Assembly (NCBI GenBank): GCA_035645145.1
Contig: DASQNC010000068.1
Span: 62,001-126,000, forward strand
DNA: 64,000 bases
Origin: Azospirillaceae bacterium
Lineage (GTDB): Bacteria; Pseudomonadota; Alphaproteobacteria; Azospirillales; Azospirillaceae
Reading direction: 5' to 3'
Shown here: piece after piece, positions 17,689-26,090 of the stretch
Layout: each line of letters starts with the position of its first letter
How positions within the stretch are numbered: position 1 is the first letter of the stretch
Translations under genes and position numbers: made by a program
Notes under the pieces: generated by a model
Told to the model about the DNA's origin: nothing
Seen by the model: the letters and a program-made list of their open reading frames with translations, nothing else
The model's database searches: none

Positions 17689-19947
17689 ATGACCGACACG
17701 CCGCGCAAACGCGCCCCCTTCCCCACCGCGGAACAGATCCTGGAGTTCATCCGGGAAAGCCCGACGCCGGTGGGCCGGCGCGAGATCGCACGCGCCTTCC
17801 ATATCACGGGTGACGACCGGGTCCGCCTGAAGGCCATCCTCAAGGATCTGGAGGCGGGCGGATCGGTGGAGCGCGGACGCAAGCGCCGCATGGCACCGGC
17901 GGACGCGCTGCCCGAGGTGACGGTCGTCGAGGTCACGGGCGTCGACGTCGATGGCGAAACCATCGCCAAGCCGGTGCAGTGGCAGGGCGAAGGAAAGCCG
18001 CCCACGATCTATCTTAACCCCGAGGGCAAGGGCCACCCCGACTTCGCGCCGGGGGACCGGGTGCTTGCGCGCCTGCGCCGGACGAGCGACCGCGTGTACG
18101 AGGGACGCACGCTGCGGCGTCTGGGGGCCGGCCCGCCGACAGTCGTCGGCATCTATGAGTATGGACCTCGCGGCGGCCGCCTGCGTCCGGCCGATCGTCG
18201 TCAGAAGAACGACTTCGTGGTGGCGGCCGACGATGCCGGCGATGCCAAGCCGGGCGACCTGGTGCTGGCCGAGGTCCTGTCGTCCGCCCGGCTGGGGCTG
18301 CGCCAGGTGCGGGTGGTCGAACGGCTGGGCAGTGTGGACGAGCCGCGGGCCATCAGCCTGATCGCCATCCACCAAGCCGGCATCCCCGTGCCCTTCCCGC
18401 CCGCCGCGCTGGACGAGACGGCGGCCATGGAGGTGCCGGACCTGCGCGGGCGCGAGGACCTGCGGGATGTGCCGCTGGTCACGATCGACGGCGCCGACGC
18501 GCGCGACTTCGACGATGCGGTCTGGGCCCAGCCGGATGAGGATCCGGGAAATCCAGACGGCTGGCGCATCATCGTTGCCATCGCCGATGTGTCCCATTAC
18601 GTCCGGCCCGGCACCGCGCTGGACGAGGCCGCACGGGAACGCGGGAACTCCTGCTACTTCCCGGACCGCGTCGTCCCGATGCTGCCCGAGGCGCTGTCGA
18701 ACGAGCTGTGTTCGCTGAAGCCCGGCGTGCCGCGGGCGTGCATGGCCGCCCACCTCTGGATCGACGCCAACGGTGAGCTGGTGCGCTTCCGCTTTTCCCG
18801 GGCGCTGATGCGTTCGGCCGCCCGGCTGACCTACGAGCAGGTGCAGGAGGCGGTCGACGGCCGCCCCGACGATCTGACGGGGCCCCTTCTGGAGCCGGTG
18901 ATCCGCCCGCTGTACGGCGCCTTCCGGGCGCTGGCCAAGGCGCGCTTGAGGCGGGGCACGCTCGACCTCGACCTGCCGGAGCGCCGGGTTCGGCTCGACG
19001 ATCAGGGCCGCGTGGCCGAAATCGCGGCCCGGCCGCGCTACGACAGCCACCGCCTGATCGAGGAGTTCATGATCCTCGCCAACGTGGCCGCCGCGGTGCA
19101 GCTCGAGGAAAAGCGCATACCCTGCATGTACCGGGTCCACGACCAGCCCGACCTTGCCAAGCTGGAGGCGCTGCGGGAGTTCCTGGGAACCATGGGCTAC
19201 GGCCTGGCGAAAGGGATCCTGAAGCCGGCGAACTTCACCCACATCCTGACCCAGGTCGAAGGCCGGCCCGAGGCCCTGCTCGTCAACGAGCTGATCCTGC
19301 GGTCACAGGCGCAGGCCGCCTACAGCCCGGACAACATCGGCCATTTCGGGTTGGCATTGGCCCGCTACGCCCACTTCACCTCTCCCATCCGCCGCTACGC
19401 CGACCTGGTGGTCCACCGCGGACTGACGCGCGCCCTGGACCTCGGACCGGGCGGACTGACCGATGGTGAAATGGAGCGGATGGAGAAGACGGCCGAGCAC
19501 ATCTCCATGACCGAGCGCCGCGCGGCCGAAGCCGAGAGGGACGCGGTCGACCGTTACACCGCCGCCTATCTGGCCGACCGGGTCGGGGCCACCTTCCGCG
19601 GCCGCATCGCCGGTGTGACCCGTTTCGGGCTGTTCGTACGACTGGACGAGACCGGAGCGGACGGGCTGGTCCCGATCTCCTCGCTGCCCGACGATTACTA
19701 CGAGCACCTGGAGGACCAGCACGCGCTGGTGGGCAGCCGCTGGGGACGGGTCTACCGCCTCGGCGCCCCCGTCGAGGTGCGGCTGGTCGAAGCCGATGCG
19801 TTGGCCGGCAGCATGGTGTTCCGGCTGGAAGGAAACGAAGGGGCGGACCTGCCCTGGCTGCCACCGGTCAATGTGGGGGCCGGCGCGCGGGGCCGGAAGG
19901 CGGTTCCCACCCGCGGTCGGGGGAATCGGCCCCGCCGGAAAGGATAG
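17689..19947 (+). CDS. rnr: Ribonuclease R
   Basis: 752 aa 3'-5' exoribonuclease of the RNase II/R family that degrades structured RNA. The N-terminal winged helix (about 10-75) has PVGRREIARAFHITGDDR. Cold-shock-like domains follow. The RNB catalytic domain contains the acidic cluster DGADARDFDDAVW. The S1 domain near residues 635-715 includes TFRGRIAGVTRFGLFVRLDE. The short tail is basic (RKAVPTRGRGNRPRRKG). RNase R rather than RNase II is indicated by the HTH start and basic tail. It begins 127 bp after topA, and the hairpin between them leaves co-transcription uncertain. Confidence 0.95.
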   Translation: MTDTPRKRAPFPTAEQILEFIRESPTPVGRREIARAFHITGDDRVRLKAILKDLEAGGSVERGRKRRMAPADALPEVTVVEVTGVDVDGETIAKPVQWQGEGKPPTIYLNPEGKGHPDFAPGDRVLARLRRTSDRVYEGRTLRRLGAGPPTVVGIYEYGPRGGRLRPADRRQKNDFVVAADDAGDAKPGDLVLAEVLSSARLGLRQVRVVERLGSVDEPRAISLIAIHQAGIPVPFPPAALDETAAMEVPDLRGREDLRDVPLVTIDGADARDFDDAVWAQPDEDPGNPDGWRIIVAIADVSHYVRPGTALDEAARERGNSCYFPDRVVPMLPEALSNELCSLKPGVPRACMAAHLWIDANGELVRFRFSRALMRSAARLTYEQVQEAVDGRPDDLTGPLLEPVIRPLYGAFRALAKARLRRGTLDLDLPERRVRLDDQGRVAEIAARPRYDSHRLIEEFMILANVAAAVQLEEKRIPCMYRVHDQPDLAKLEALREFLGTMGYGLAKGILKPANFTHILTQVEGRPEALLVNELILRSQAQAAYSPDNIGHFGLALARYAHFTSPIRRYADLVVHRGLTRALDLGPGGLTDGEMERMEKTAEHISMTERRAAEAERDAVDRYTAAYLADRVGATFRGRIAGVTRFGLFVRLDETGADGLVPISSLPDDYYEHLEDQHALVGSRWGRVYRLGAPVEVRLVEADALAGSMVFRLEGNEGADLPWLPPVNVGAGARGRKAVPTRGRGNRPRRKG

Positions 19948-19958
19948 ATCCTTCCGGC
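19934..19958 (+). terminator. Hairpin over the rnr stop codon
   Basis: GCCGG (19934-19938) and AAGGA-type sequence (19940-19944) pair with TCCTT (19949-19953) and CCGGC (19954-19958), with one A bulged and the TAG stop in the loop. There is no T-run, so terminator function is tentative. Confidence 0.35.
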
Positions 19959-20152
19959 CACCCGATGCGAAACACCCGAATCAATTCCAACCAGCGATTC
20001 ACCCATTAGGATCCCCCGGCCTCCAGGAGGTCACGGGTTTCGGGCCATTCCGGCGGTGCAGGTCCCCTTGGTTCATGGTATTCCATAGGGCATAGGCATC
20101 CCGACCCGTGCGGTTGCCGACACATGACCGGTAGACGGAAGCCGCCGAGCCA

Positions 20153-21760
20153 ATGCTGACGCCCCGCCCTGGCATGCCAATGCGAACCGGTGTGACGCGC
20201 CCCACGGCAAGGCCCCTCGCCTTCCGGCTCAAGTCCGCGGGACTGTTGACCGCGAGCCTGCTGTTCTGGGGATGCGCATCCGACACCGGACCGGTGGTCA
20301 CCGATGCCAGCCCGATGTTCGGCGAGAAGACCTTCAACGAAGGCTTCGAGTTCATCTCCAGCCACTATTACAGGGCCGTGGACTTCCGCCAGCTTGCCCT
20401 GGCCGGTCTCGGCGGCCTGTCCAAGGTGGATCCCGGGGTGGCTGTCGAGGCCGCCGGGTCCAACCTGGTGTTGAAGGCCGGAGGCACTTCGGCCGGCACG
20501 ATTCGGATGCCCCGGACGGACGATGCCCAGGGATGGGCCGCCGCGACCGGTGCGGCCATCGCCCAGTTACGCACCGCATCGGCCCCCCTGAAGGATGCGG
20601 AAGCCGAGGACATCTACAAGGCCGTCTTCGACGGCATGATGCGCCAGCTCGACCCGAACTCGCGCTATACGACGGCGACCCGGGGCGCCGCGGAGCGGGC
20701 GGAGCGCAACGGCTACGGCGGCATCGGCGTGACGCTGGATGACGAGGGTGGCCGATTCCGCGTCGGCGGCCTGATCGAGAACGGCCCCGCCGCACGCGCC
20801 GGCGTGAGGACGGGCGAGATGATCGCCGCCATCGACGGCGAGTCGACCAAGGGGCTCCCGACGGCCACGGTCCGCGACCGTTTGCGCGGCCGGCCGGGCA
20901 GCATCGTCCTGCTGACCCTGGACTCCGACGGCAAGGTGCGCCAGGTCCAGGTCCAGCGCGAGCAGATCATTCCGCCCACGACCGCGATGCGGGTCGAGGA
21001 CGGAATCGCCATCATCAGCATCAGCCGCTTCAACGCGGGCACGGAAAGCGAAGTCCGCAATCGAGTCGCCGCCGCGCGGCGGCAGGCCGGCGATCGGCTG
21101 CGGGGCTATGTCCTCGATCTCCGCGGCAATCCCGGCGGCTATCTCGATCAGGCCGTCCACGTGGCGGACGCCTTCGTCACCGGCGGCGATCTCCTGTTCA
21201 CCCGCGGGCGCCATCCCAAGAGCGGCAGCCACTGGACGGCCAAGCAGGACGATATCGGCGAAGGGTTGCCGATGGTCGTCCTGGTCGACAAGGGCTCGGC
21301 CTCCGCGGCCGAGATCCTGGCCGCGGCCTTGCAGGATCGCGGCCGCGCCGTCGTGGTGGGGTCGGTGTCCTACGGCAAGGGCAGCGTCCAGAACATCCGG
21401 ACGCTGCAAACGGGTGGGGAAATCATCCTGACCTGGAGCCGGATCTTCGCACCCTCCGGCTACACCTTCCACCAGCAGGGCATCATGCCCCAGGTCTGCA
21501 CCAGCCGGGACGGTGTGGACGAGGCCAGCCTGACCGCCGAAATCCGCGAAGGCCGCTATCAATTGCCGGCCACGCTGGCAAGCTGGCGCCGGGCAGCCCC
21601 CGAAGACGCGACGGCCCTCGCCCAGCTCCGTGAGACGTGCCCGTGGAAGGAGCACGACCCCGCGCTCGACCTGCGGGTCGCCAAGCGGATCATCCTGGAC
21701 ACCCCGTTGTATCAGCGGGCACTGGCGCTGACCGTCCCTGGAACGGTTGCTTCCCGTTGA
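20153..21760 (+). CDS. S41 family C-terminal processing protease
   Basis: 535 aa. An N-terminal hydrophobic segment, SAGLLTASLLFWGC, ends in a Cys, but FWGC is a poor lipobox, so it is either an unusual lipoprotein or a membrane-anchored periplasmic protein. A PDZ domain (about 185-265) has GYGGIGVTLDDEGGRFRV and GPAARAGVRTGEMIAAIDG. The S41 catalytic dyad is visible as Ser382 in DKGSASAAEIL and Lys409 in YGKGSVQ. About 70 extra residues with two Cys follow. CtpA-like proteases trim or degrade periplasmic proteins; the substrate is unknown. The start is the first ATG after a GGAAG stretch; ATG at 20174 or a later one is possible. It lies alone between rnr and rpmG. Confidence 0.9.
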   Translation: MLTPRPGMPMRTGVTRPTARPLAFRLKSAGLLTASLLFWGCASDTGPVVTDASPMFGEKTFNEGFEFISSHYYRAVDFRQLALAGLGGLSKVDPGVAVEAAGSNLVLKAGGTSAGTIRMPRTDDAQGWAAATGAAIAQLRTASAPLKDAEAEDIYKAVFDGMMRQLDPNSRYTTATRGAAERAERNGYGGIGVTLDDEGGRFRVGGLIENGPAARAGVRTGEMIAAIDGESTKGLPTATVRDRLRGRPGSIVLLTLDSDGKVRQVQVQREQIIPPTTAMRVEDGIAIISISRFNAGTESEVRNRVAAARRQAGDRLRGYVLDLRGNPGGYLDQAVHVADAFVTGGDLLFTRGRHPKSGSHWTAKQDDIGEGLPMVVLVDKGSASAAEILAAALQDRGRAVVVGSVSYGKGSVQNIRTLQTGGEIILTWSRIFAPSGYTFHQQGIMPQVCTSRDGVDEASLTAEIREGRYQLPATLASWRRAAPEDATALAQLRETCPWKEHDPALDLRVAKRIILDTPLYQRALALTVPGTVASR

Positions 21761-21778
21761 TGTCCGCGCGCCGGCATC

Positions 21779-21806
21779 TTGACAATCCAAAGCCGATCGC
21801 TATGTT
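21779..21806 (+). promoter_or_regulatory. Sigma70-type promoter of rpmG
   Basis: A perfect -35 TTGACA (21779-21784) and a -10 TATGTT (21801-21806, 4 of 6) are separated by 16 bp. They lie 55 bp upstream of the rpmG start, right after the protease gene, and fit a strongly expressed ribosomal protein gene. Confidence 0.65.
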
Positions 21807-21860
21807 CGCCGCTCACGCTGCGGCGCAGGTGGACGGCGCAGCTCGATAGGATCTTGTGCG

Positions 21861-22028
21861 ATGGCGAAACAGAACACCGTCCTCATTCGGCTGGTCAGCT
21901 CTGCCGGTACCGGCTTCTTCTATGTGAAGAAGAAGAACCCGCGGAAGACGACTGATAAGCTCGAGTTCAAGAAGTACGATCCGGTCGTGCGCAAGCACGT
22001 GGTCTTCAAGGAAGCGAAGATCAAGTAA
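21861..22028 (+). CDS. rpmG: 50S ribosomal protein L33
   Basis: 55 aa, the standard length for bacterial L33, a small basic protein of the large subunit near the E site. The sequence begins [20 protein letters not shown] and contains [20 protein letters not shown], the usual L33 pattern. There are no Cys residues, so this is the zinc-independent (C-minus) form. The gene is monocistronic: a good promoter lies 55 bp upstream and a strong terminator 28 bp downstream. Confidence 0.97.
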   Translation: MAKQNTVLIRLVSSAGTGFFYVKKKNPRKTTDKLEFKKYDPVVRKHVVFKEAKIK

Positions 22029-22055
22029 CTGGTCGCGCATCGCGCCACGATTCGG

Positions 22056-22085
22056 GCCGCCTTCGACGAAGGCGGCTCTTTTCGT
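22056..22085 (+). terminator. Rho-independent terminator of rpmG
   Basis: GCCGCCTT (22056-22063), loop CGACG, AAGGCGGC (22069-22076), followed by TCTTTTCGTTTT. The stem is extendable toward the loop. This is a textbook intrinsic terminator 28 bp after the rpmG stop. Confidence 0.88.
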
Positions 22086-22115
22086 TTTGGCCTCCCGTGT
22101 TTGCGCCCGAGGCCC

Positions 22116-22325
22116 TCAGCAGCCACAGGATTGTTCGGTCTGGATCGGCGGGCACGGCACCGAGCCGTAAGAGCAGAACACGCAGCAATCGCCCGGCTTC
22201 GGGCGCAGGAGCGTGGCGCAGCCCTCGCAGTCGTAGAAGAACGTGCAGGCGTCGGTCGGCATCTCCTCGACCTTCCTGTAGCCGCATTGCGGGCACGTGA
22301 TTTCGGATCGAAGCTCGGGCTGCAT
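22116..22325 (-). CDS. GDCCVxC-motif small cysteine protein
   Basis: 69 aa with ten Cys. The N-terminal part has a zinc-ribbon-like ITCPQCGYRK, then CTFFYDCEGCATLLRPKPG, and then GDCCVFCSYGSVPCPPIQ. The GDCCVxC motif defines a family in which some members carry selenocysteine at one position; here all positions are Cys codons. The redox or metal role is unknown. The ATG at 22325 gives a complete domain; no strong Shine-Dalgarno precedes it. It reads toward the rpmG terminator, convergent with rpmG. A tRNA-like hairpin lies 28-67 bp upstream of its start and may be in its 5' leader. Confidence 0.8.
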   Translation of the reverse strand: MQPELRSEITCPQCGYRKVEEMPTDACTFFYDCEGCATLLRPKPGDCCVFCSYGSVPCPPIQTEQSCGC

Positions 22326-22352
22326 AGGTCACCACAGGTATCGCACCGACAT

Positions 22353-22392
22353 TGGTCCCAGCCCGGATCGAACCGGGCGGACGAATTGGGAC
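22353..22392 (-). other. tRNA-like acceptor/T-arm hairpin ending in CCA
   Basis: On the minus strand the order is GTCCCA, eight unpaired bases, GCCCGG, loop TTCGAT, CCGGGC, TGGGAC, then CA. The inner 6-bp stem (22361-22366 with 22373-22378) and the outer 6-bp stem (22355-22360 with 22387-22392) are both perfect and stack directly on one side. The last stem and following bases give TGGGACCA, a CCA end. D and anticodon arms are absent and the loop has six rather than seven bases, so it is not a normal tRNA. It may be a tRNA remnant, a minihelix-like leader structure, or chance. Confidence 0.4.
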
Positions 22393-22692
22393 GCATCGGC
22401 TGGTGCGTTACGCACAACATTACGAGAGAGTTGCCGAGGATGGCGAGGCATCCACGCCGCCTGCGCCGGGCCCGAATCCCAGACGCAGGCCGCTTCGTCC
22501 ATGGGGATGCTCACCGGTCCTATGATCCGGTGCGATGGAACGCGCGCTATTCATCCGAATCGTGGAGCCGGTCGGACGCTGCGGCCCGCCGGCATGGGCG
22601 AGCGCTTTCTGTAGGGGACATCTTTCGGCTCGGGCAGGTCCACCAAGACGGGACCAGGCCGATGTTCGGGCAAGCCAGGTTCCATGGCCTGA

Positions 22693-22719
22693 TCCGGTCA
22701 GGCGGCCCCCCTGACCGGA
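22693..22719 (-). terminator. Hairpin downstream of pleD
   Basis: TCCGGTCAGG (22693-22702), loop CGGCCCC, CCTGACCGGA (22710-22719), a perfect 10-bp stem about 87 bp past the pleD stop on the minus strand. No T-run, so factor-dependent or partial termination is the best guess. Confidence 0.4.
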
Positions 22720-22805
22720 ATTCGCTCCATCAAACAAGCCGATAAAGCACGGGTGCGGTGGCGGGCACGCAGGTGCGCGCCACCGGAAAAACGGTCGGGA
22801 AAGGC

Positions 22806-24200
22806 CTAGGCCGGTTGGGCGCCCATCTCCGGGGTCCACAGGTCGAAGCGGTTCCGGCCACCGGTCTTGGCCACGTACAGGGCGTCGTCCGCGCGTTTCA
22901 GCAGACTATCGGCGCCCTCGCCTTCCAGGCTGGCCGCCACGCCGATGCTGATCGTGACCTTCAGTTCCCCGACCGGGGCCGAGACCACGAACAACTCGTC
23001 GGCGATCTTGCTGCGCAGGCGTTCCGCGACGGCGGATGCCGCAGTGGCGTCGGTGTCGGGCATGATGACGACGAATTCCTCGCCACCCCACCGGACCACC
23101 AGGTCGACCGGCCGCAGATTCCGGGTGACCCGGCTTGCCACCTCGCGCAGGACCTGGTCCCCGGTCGGATGCCCGTGCGTGTCGTTCACCGACTTGAAGT
23201 GGTCGAGGTCGAAGACCATCACCGACAGCGGCTTTTGCGTCTCCACGCCCCGCGCCAAAAGCCGGGGCAGGTGCGCATCCAGGTACCGGCGGTTGAACAC
23301 GCCGGTCAGCGGGTCGATCAACGCCATGGACAGGCTGCGCTCGTAATTGATCCGCAGCCTCTCCTGGTATCGGCGCCGGCGGATCTGGGTGCGGCACCTC
23401 GCCAGAAGCTCGTTCCTGTCGATGGGCTTCAACAGATAATCGTTGGCCCCCAGTTCCAGCCCCTTCGCCACGCTGCCGATATCGCCGTCGTCGCCCATCA
23501 GCAGGATGGGGACTTGGCGCGTCGCCTCGTGCGACCGCAGTTGCGACAGCAGTCGCAATCCGTCCTCGGATCGGAGCGTCAGGCTGAGCACCACCAGCTC
23601 GTAGGGATGCGACAGCGCCTTGCCCAGGGCCTCGGCGCAGGTCGACACGCCGTCCACCTTGTCGCGGTCGCGCCCCAAGGTTTCGGCCACACGGTCCATG
23701 TCGAGCTGGCCGTCCTCGACCACCAGCACATCCGCCTCGACCGCCTCGTCCATGCCGAGCGCGGATCCCTGGGCCAGCACCCCGAGCTGGCCGGACGTGC
23801 TCTCCCGCAGCCGCCACTGGTCCATCACCATCTTCAGGCGCACCAGCGACCGGACCCGGGCGAACAGCGCCATGTCGTTGACCGGCTTCGTCAGGAAATC
23901 GTCGGCTCCGGCCTCCAGGCCGCGCACGCGGTCCGCAACGTCCGATAAGGCCGTCACCATGACCACGGGGATGTGCATGGTGTTGGGATTGCTTCGAATC
24001 CGCCGGCACACCTCGAAGCCGTCCATGCCGGGCATCATCACGTCCAGCAACACGATGTCCGGTGCTTCGCGCTCGATCTTCTCAAGCGCCTCGGGCCCGT
24101 CATAGGCGGAGATGACCTCGAAGTACTCGCGCGACAGCTTCGCTGCGAGCAGCTTCACATTGGGCAACACGTCATCGACGACGAGGACTCGAGCAGTCAT
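22806..24200 (-). CDS. pleD: PleD-type diguanylate cyclase response regulator
   Basis: 464 aa with the PleD order REC-REC-GGDEF. REC1 has the phosphoacceptor Asp53 in [16 protein letters not shown]2 (about 154-275) is degenerate: the position of the acceptor reads [12 protein letters not shown], as in Caulobacter PleD where REC2 is a dimerisation adaptor. The cyclase active site is GGEEF at 372-376, and an RxxD inhibitory site (Arg363-Asp366) lies five residues before it, so product inhibition by c-di-GMP is expected. It makes c-di-GMP from GTP, controlling motility-to-sessile and polar development. It is 36 bp downstream of divK, the classic alphaproteobacterial operon. Confidence 0.96.
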   Translation of the reverse strand: MTARVLVVDDVLPNVKLLAAKLSREYFEVISAYDGPEALEKIEREAPDIVLLDVMMPGMDGFEVCRRIRSNPNTMHIPVVMVTALSDVADRVRGLEAGADDFLTKPVNDMALFARVRSLVRLKMVMDQWRLRESTSGQLGVLAQGSALGMDEAVEADVLVVEDGQLDMDRVAETLGRDRDKVDGVSTCAEALGKALSHPYELVVLSLTLRSEDGLRLLSQLRSHEATRQVPILLMGDDGDIGSVAKGLELGANDYLLKPIDRNELLARCRTQIRRRRYQERLRINYERSLSMALIDPLTGVFNRRYLDAHLPRLLARGVETQKPLSVMVFDLDHFKSVNDTHGHPTGDQVLREVASRVTRNLRPVDLVVRWGGEEFVVIMPDTDATAASAVAERLRSKIADELFVVSAPVGELKVTISIGVAASLEGEGADSLLKRADDALYVAKTGGRNRFDLWTPEMGAQPA

Positions 24201-24236
24201 GCGGCCACTCCTTAAAGCTCCCGAGGCGGACCGCGG

Positions 24237-24638
24237 TCAGCGCAGATATCGCTGCACGATTTCAAGGAACTTCGACACCGAGATCGGCTTGGCGATGTAA
24301 TCCTCGCAGCCGCCCTCCCGGATCTTCTCCTCGTCCCCCTTCATGGCGAAGGCGGTGACGGCGATCACGGGAATGCCGCGGAGATCATCGTCCTCCTTCA
24401 GCCATTTGGTCACTTCGATTCCGGAGACTTCCGGCAGTTGGATGTCCATGAGGATCAGGTCGGGCCGGTGCAGACGCGCGATGCGCAGCGCCTCCATCCC
24501 GTCCCGCGTCTGCAAGGTCGCATACCCATGCGCTTCCAGCAGGTCGTGGAAGAGCTTCATGTTGAGCTCGTTGTCCTCCACGATGAGAACCCGCTTCCGC
24601 ACGCCGGCCTCCGCCGTGTCACCCGCGACCGTAGACAT
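24237..24638 (-). CDS. divK: Single-domain response regulator DivK
   Basis: 133 aa, a lone receiver domain. The N-terminus [20 protein letters not shown] and [13 protein letters not shown] (phosphoacceptor Asp65) followed by [16 protein letters not shown] and YIAKPISV are nearly diagnostic for DivK. In Caulobacter it relays phosphorylation between PleC/DivJ and the CckA-CtrA cell-cycle pathway through DivL. It is first in divK-pleD. The 170 bp upstream, shared divergently with dinB, hold its promoter; I see no CtrA box (TTAA-N7-TTAA). Confidence 0.95.
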   Translation of the reverse strand: MSTVAGDTAEAGVRKRVLIVEDNELNMKLFHDLLEAHGYATLQTRDGMEALRIARLHRPDLILMDIQLPEVSGIEVTKWLKEDDDLRGIPVIAVTAFAMKGDEEKIREGGCEDYIAKPISVSKFLEIVQRYLR

Positions 24639-24808
24639 CTATCCTCCTCTTGCGGGACGCCCCGCGGCTGCGCAAGCCGGTCGAAGAAGTGCGCCAACCC
24701 CAACGATATACCGTCAATCGGGGTACGACTGTTAGTGTATCATGACGTTGGCGCCGCTGAATTCGGACAAGAAGAGTTTGCACGGCCCGTTGCACGGGGG
24801 AAGGCCGG

Positions 24809-26080
24809 ATGCATGAGGGTGTGTGCCGCGACTGTGGCGCGTCCCTGGCAGCCTCGACTGCCGCCCGCTGCCCGTCCTGCGGGTCGCGGCGGCTGAAGCG
24901 CCATGCCGAAATGCACCGCCTGGCGATCGCGCACCTGGACTGCGACGCCTTCTATGCGTCGGTGGAGAAGCGGGACAATCCGGCCCTCGCCGACAAGCCC
25001 GTCATCGTCGGCGGTGGACGCCGGGGCGTGGTGGCCGCCTGCTGCTATGTGGCCCGCCTGTATGGCGTGCGTTCGGCCATGCCGATGTTCAAGGCGTTGC
25101 GCGCCTGCCCGCATGCGGTGGTGATTCCGCCCGACATGCGGAAATACCAAGCGGTCGGGCGGCAGATCCGTGCGCTGATGGCGGAAGCGACTCCGCTTGT
25201 GGAGCCGCTGTCCATCGACGAGGCATTCCTCGACCTGTCGGGCACCGAAGCCGTTCATGGCGCAAGCCCGGCCCAGACCCTGGCGCGCCTCGTCATGCGC
25301 ATCGAACGCGAGGTGGGGGTCACCGCCTCCATCGGCCTCAGCTACAACAAGTTCCTGGCGAAGGTGGCATCCGACCTGGACAAGCCCCGCGGCTTCGCGG
25401 TCATCGGCCGTGCGGAGGCGCGGTCCTTCCTGGCGCCGCGGCCGGTCGAATTGATCTGGGGCGTCGGGCCGGCGCTCCGCCGCAAGCTCAGCATGGAAGG
25501 AATCCATACGATCGGCGATCTCGCGCGTCTGTCGGAGCACGAGTTGTCCGCCCGCTACGGTGCCTTCGGTCGACGTCTCCACGCCTTCGCCCGGGGCGAG
25601 GACAGCCGTACGATCGACCCGCGCAGCGATCCGAAGAGCGTGTCGGCCGAAACGACCTTCGACACCGACATTGCGGACACCGCGGAGATCGAGCGGCAGC
25701 TCTGGCCCCTGTGCGAGACGGTGGCCCGCCGGCTGAAGGCGTCGAATCTTTCGGCTCGTGGCGTCGTCCTGAAACTGAAGACCAACGACTTCCGGCAGAT
25801 CACCCGTTCGGTCCGCCTGTCCCGGCCGACGCAACTGGCACCCGTCCTGTTCGACGCGGCGCGGGTGCTTCTGGCCCGTGCCGCGGACGGCACCCGGTTC
25901 CGCCTGATCGGGATCGGGACAACGGACCTCGGCCCCGGAACGGAGGCCGATCCACCCGACCTTTTCGATCCGGTGCCGACACGTCGCGCAGTGCTTGATC
26001 AGGCCGTGGACGACGTCCGCAGGCGGTTGGGACCGAACGCGGTCCAAATGGGCCGGGCCTTCGGGAAATCGCCGGATTGA
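24809..26080 (+). CDS. dinB: DNA polymerase IV with N-terminal zinc ribbon
   Basis: 423 aa Y-family translesion polymerase. Residues 1-30 form a four-Cys ribbon (Cys6, Cys9, Cys21, Cys24), an alphaproteobacterial addition to the enzyme. The palm follows with IAHLDCDAFYASVEKRDNPA and the catalytic SIDEAFLDLSG. The helix-hairpin-helix region has LIWGVGPALRRKL, and the little-finger domain is complete. The canonical beta-clamp motif at the C-terminus is not obvious. The ATG at 24809 follows a GGGGGAAGG site. No alphaproteobacterial LexA box (GTTC-N7-GTTC or GAAC-N7-GAAC) is seen upstream, so SOS control is unproven. An 8-bp direct repeat TTGCACGG occurs at 24778 and 24790. Confidence 0.94.
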   Translation: MHEGVCRDCGASLAASTAARCPSCGSRRLKRHAEMHRLAIAHLDCDAFYASVEKRDNPALADKPVIVGGGRRGVVAACCYVARLYGVRSAMPMFKALRACPHAVVIPPDMRKYQAVGRQIRALMAEATPLVEPLSIDEAFLDLSGTEAVHGASPAQTLARLVMRIEREVGVTASIGLSYNKFLAKVASDLDKPRGFAVIGRAEARSFLAPRPVELIWGVGPALRRKLSMEGIHTIGDLARLSEHELSARYGAFGRRLHAFARGEDSRTIDPRSDPKSVSAETTFDTDIADTAEIERQLWPLCETVARRLKASNLSARGVVLKLKTNDFRQITRSVRLSRPTQLAPVLFDAARVLLARAADGTRFRLIGIGTTDLGPGTEADPPDLFDPVPTRRAVLDQAVDDVRRRLGPNAVQMGRAFGKSPD

Positions 26081-26090
26081 GCGGTGCCAG

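Larger units (their letters stand above)
22326..22805. other. Intergenic region, GDCCVxC gene to pleD
   Basis: 480 bp with no credible gene; short open frames on both strands have no domain. It holds two perfect inverted repeats, annotated separately: a two-tier tRNA-like hairpin at 22353-22392 and a 10-bp stem at 22693-22719. The promoter of the GDCCVxC gene must lie in the left part, but no clear -35/-10 pair is seen. Confidence 0.5.

Noticed and set aside
13572-18005. Very long minus-strand open frame (over 1400 codons) opposite dprA, topA and the start of rnr
   Set aside because: High-GC antisense frame; the plus-strand genes have full domain evidence and the antisense translation has no recognisable domain.
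22353-22425. Complete tRNA gene on the minus strand
   Set aside because: The T-arm-like and CCA-like parts are there, but no D arm, anticodon arm or seven-base T loop can be folded.
24639-24808. LexA/SOS box for dinB
   Set aside because: No GTTC-N7-GTTC or GAAC-N7-GAAC found; only an 8-bp direct repeat.
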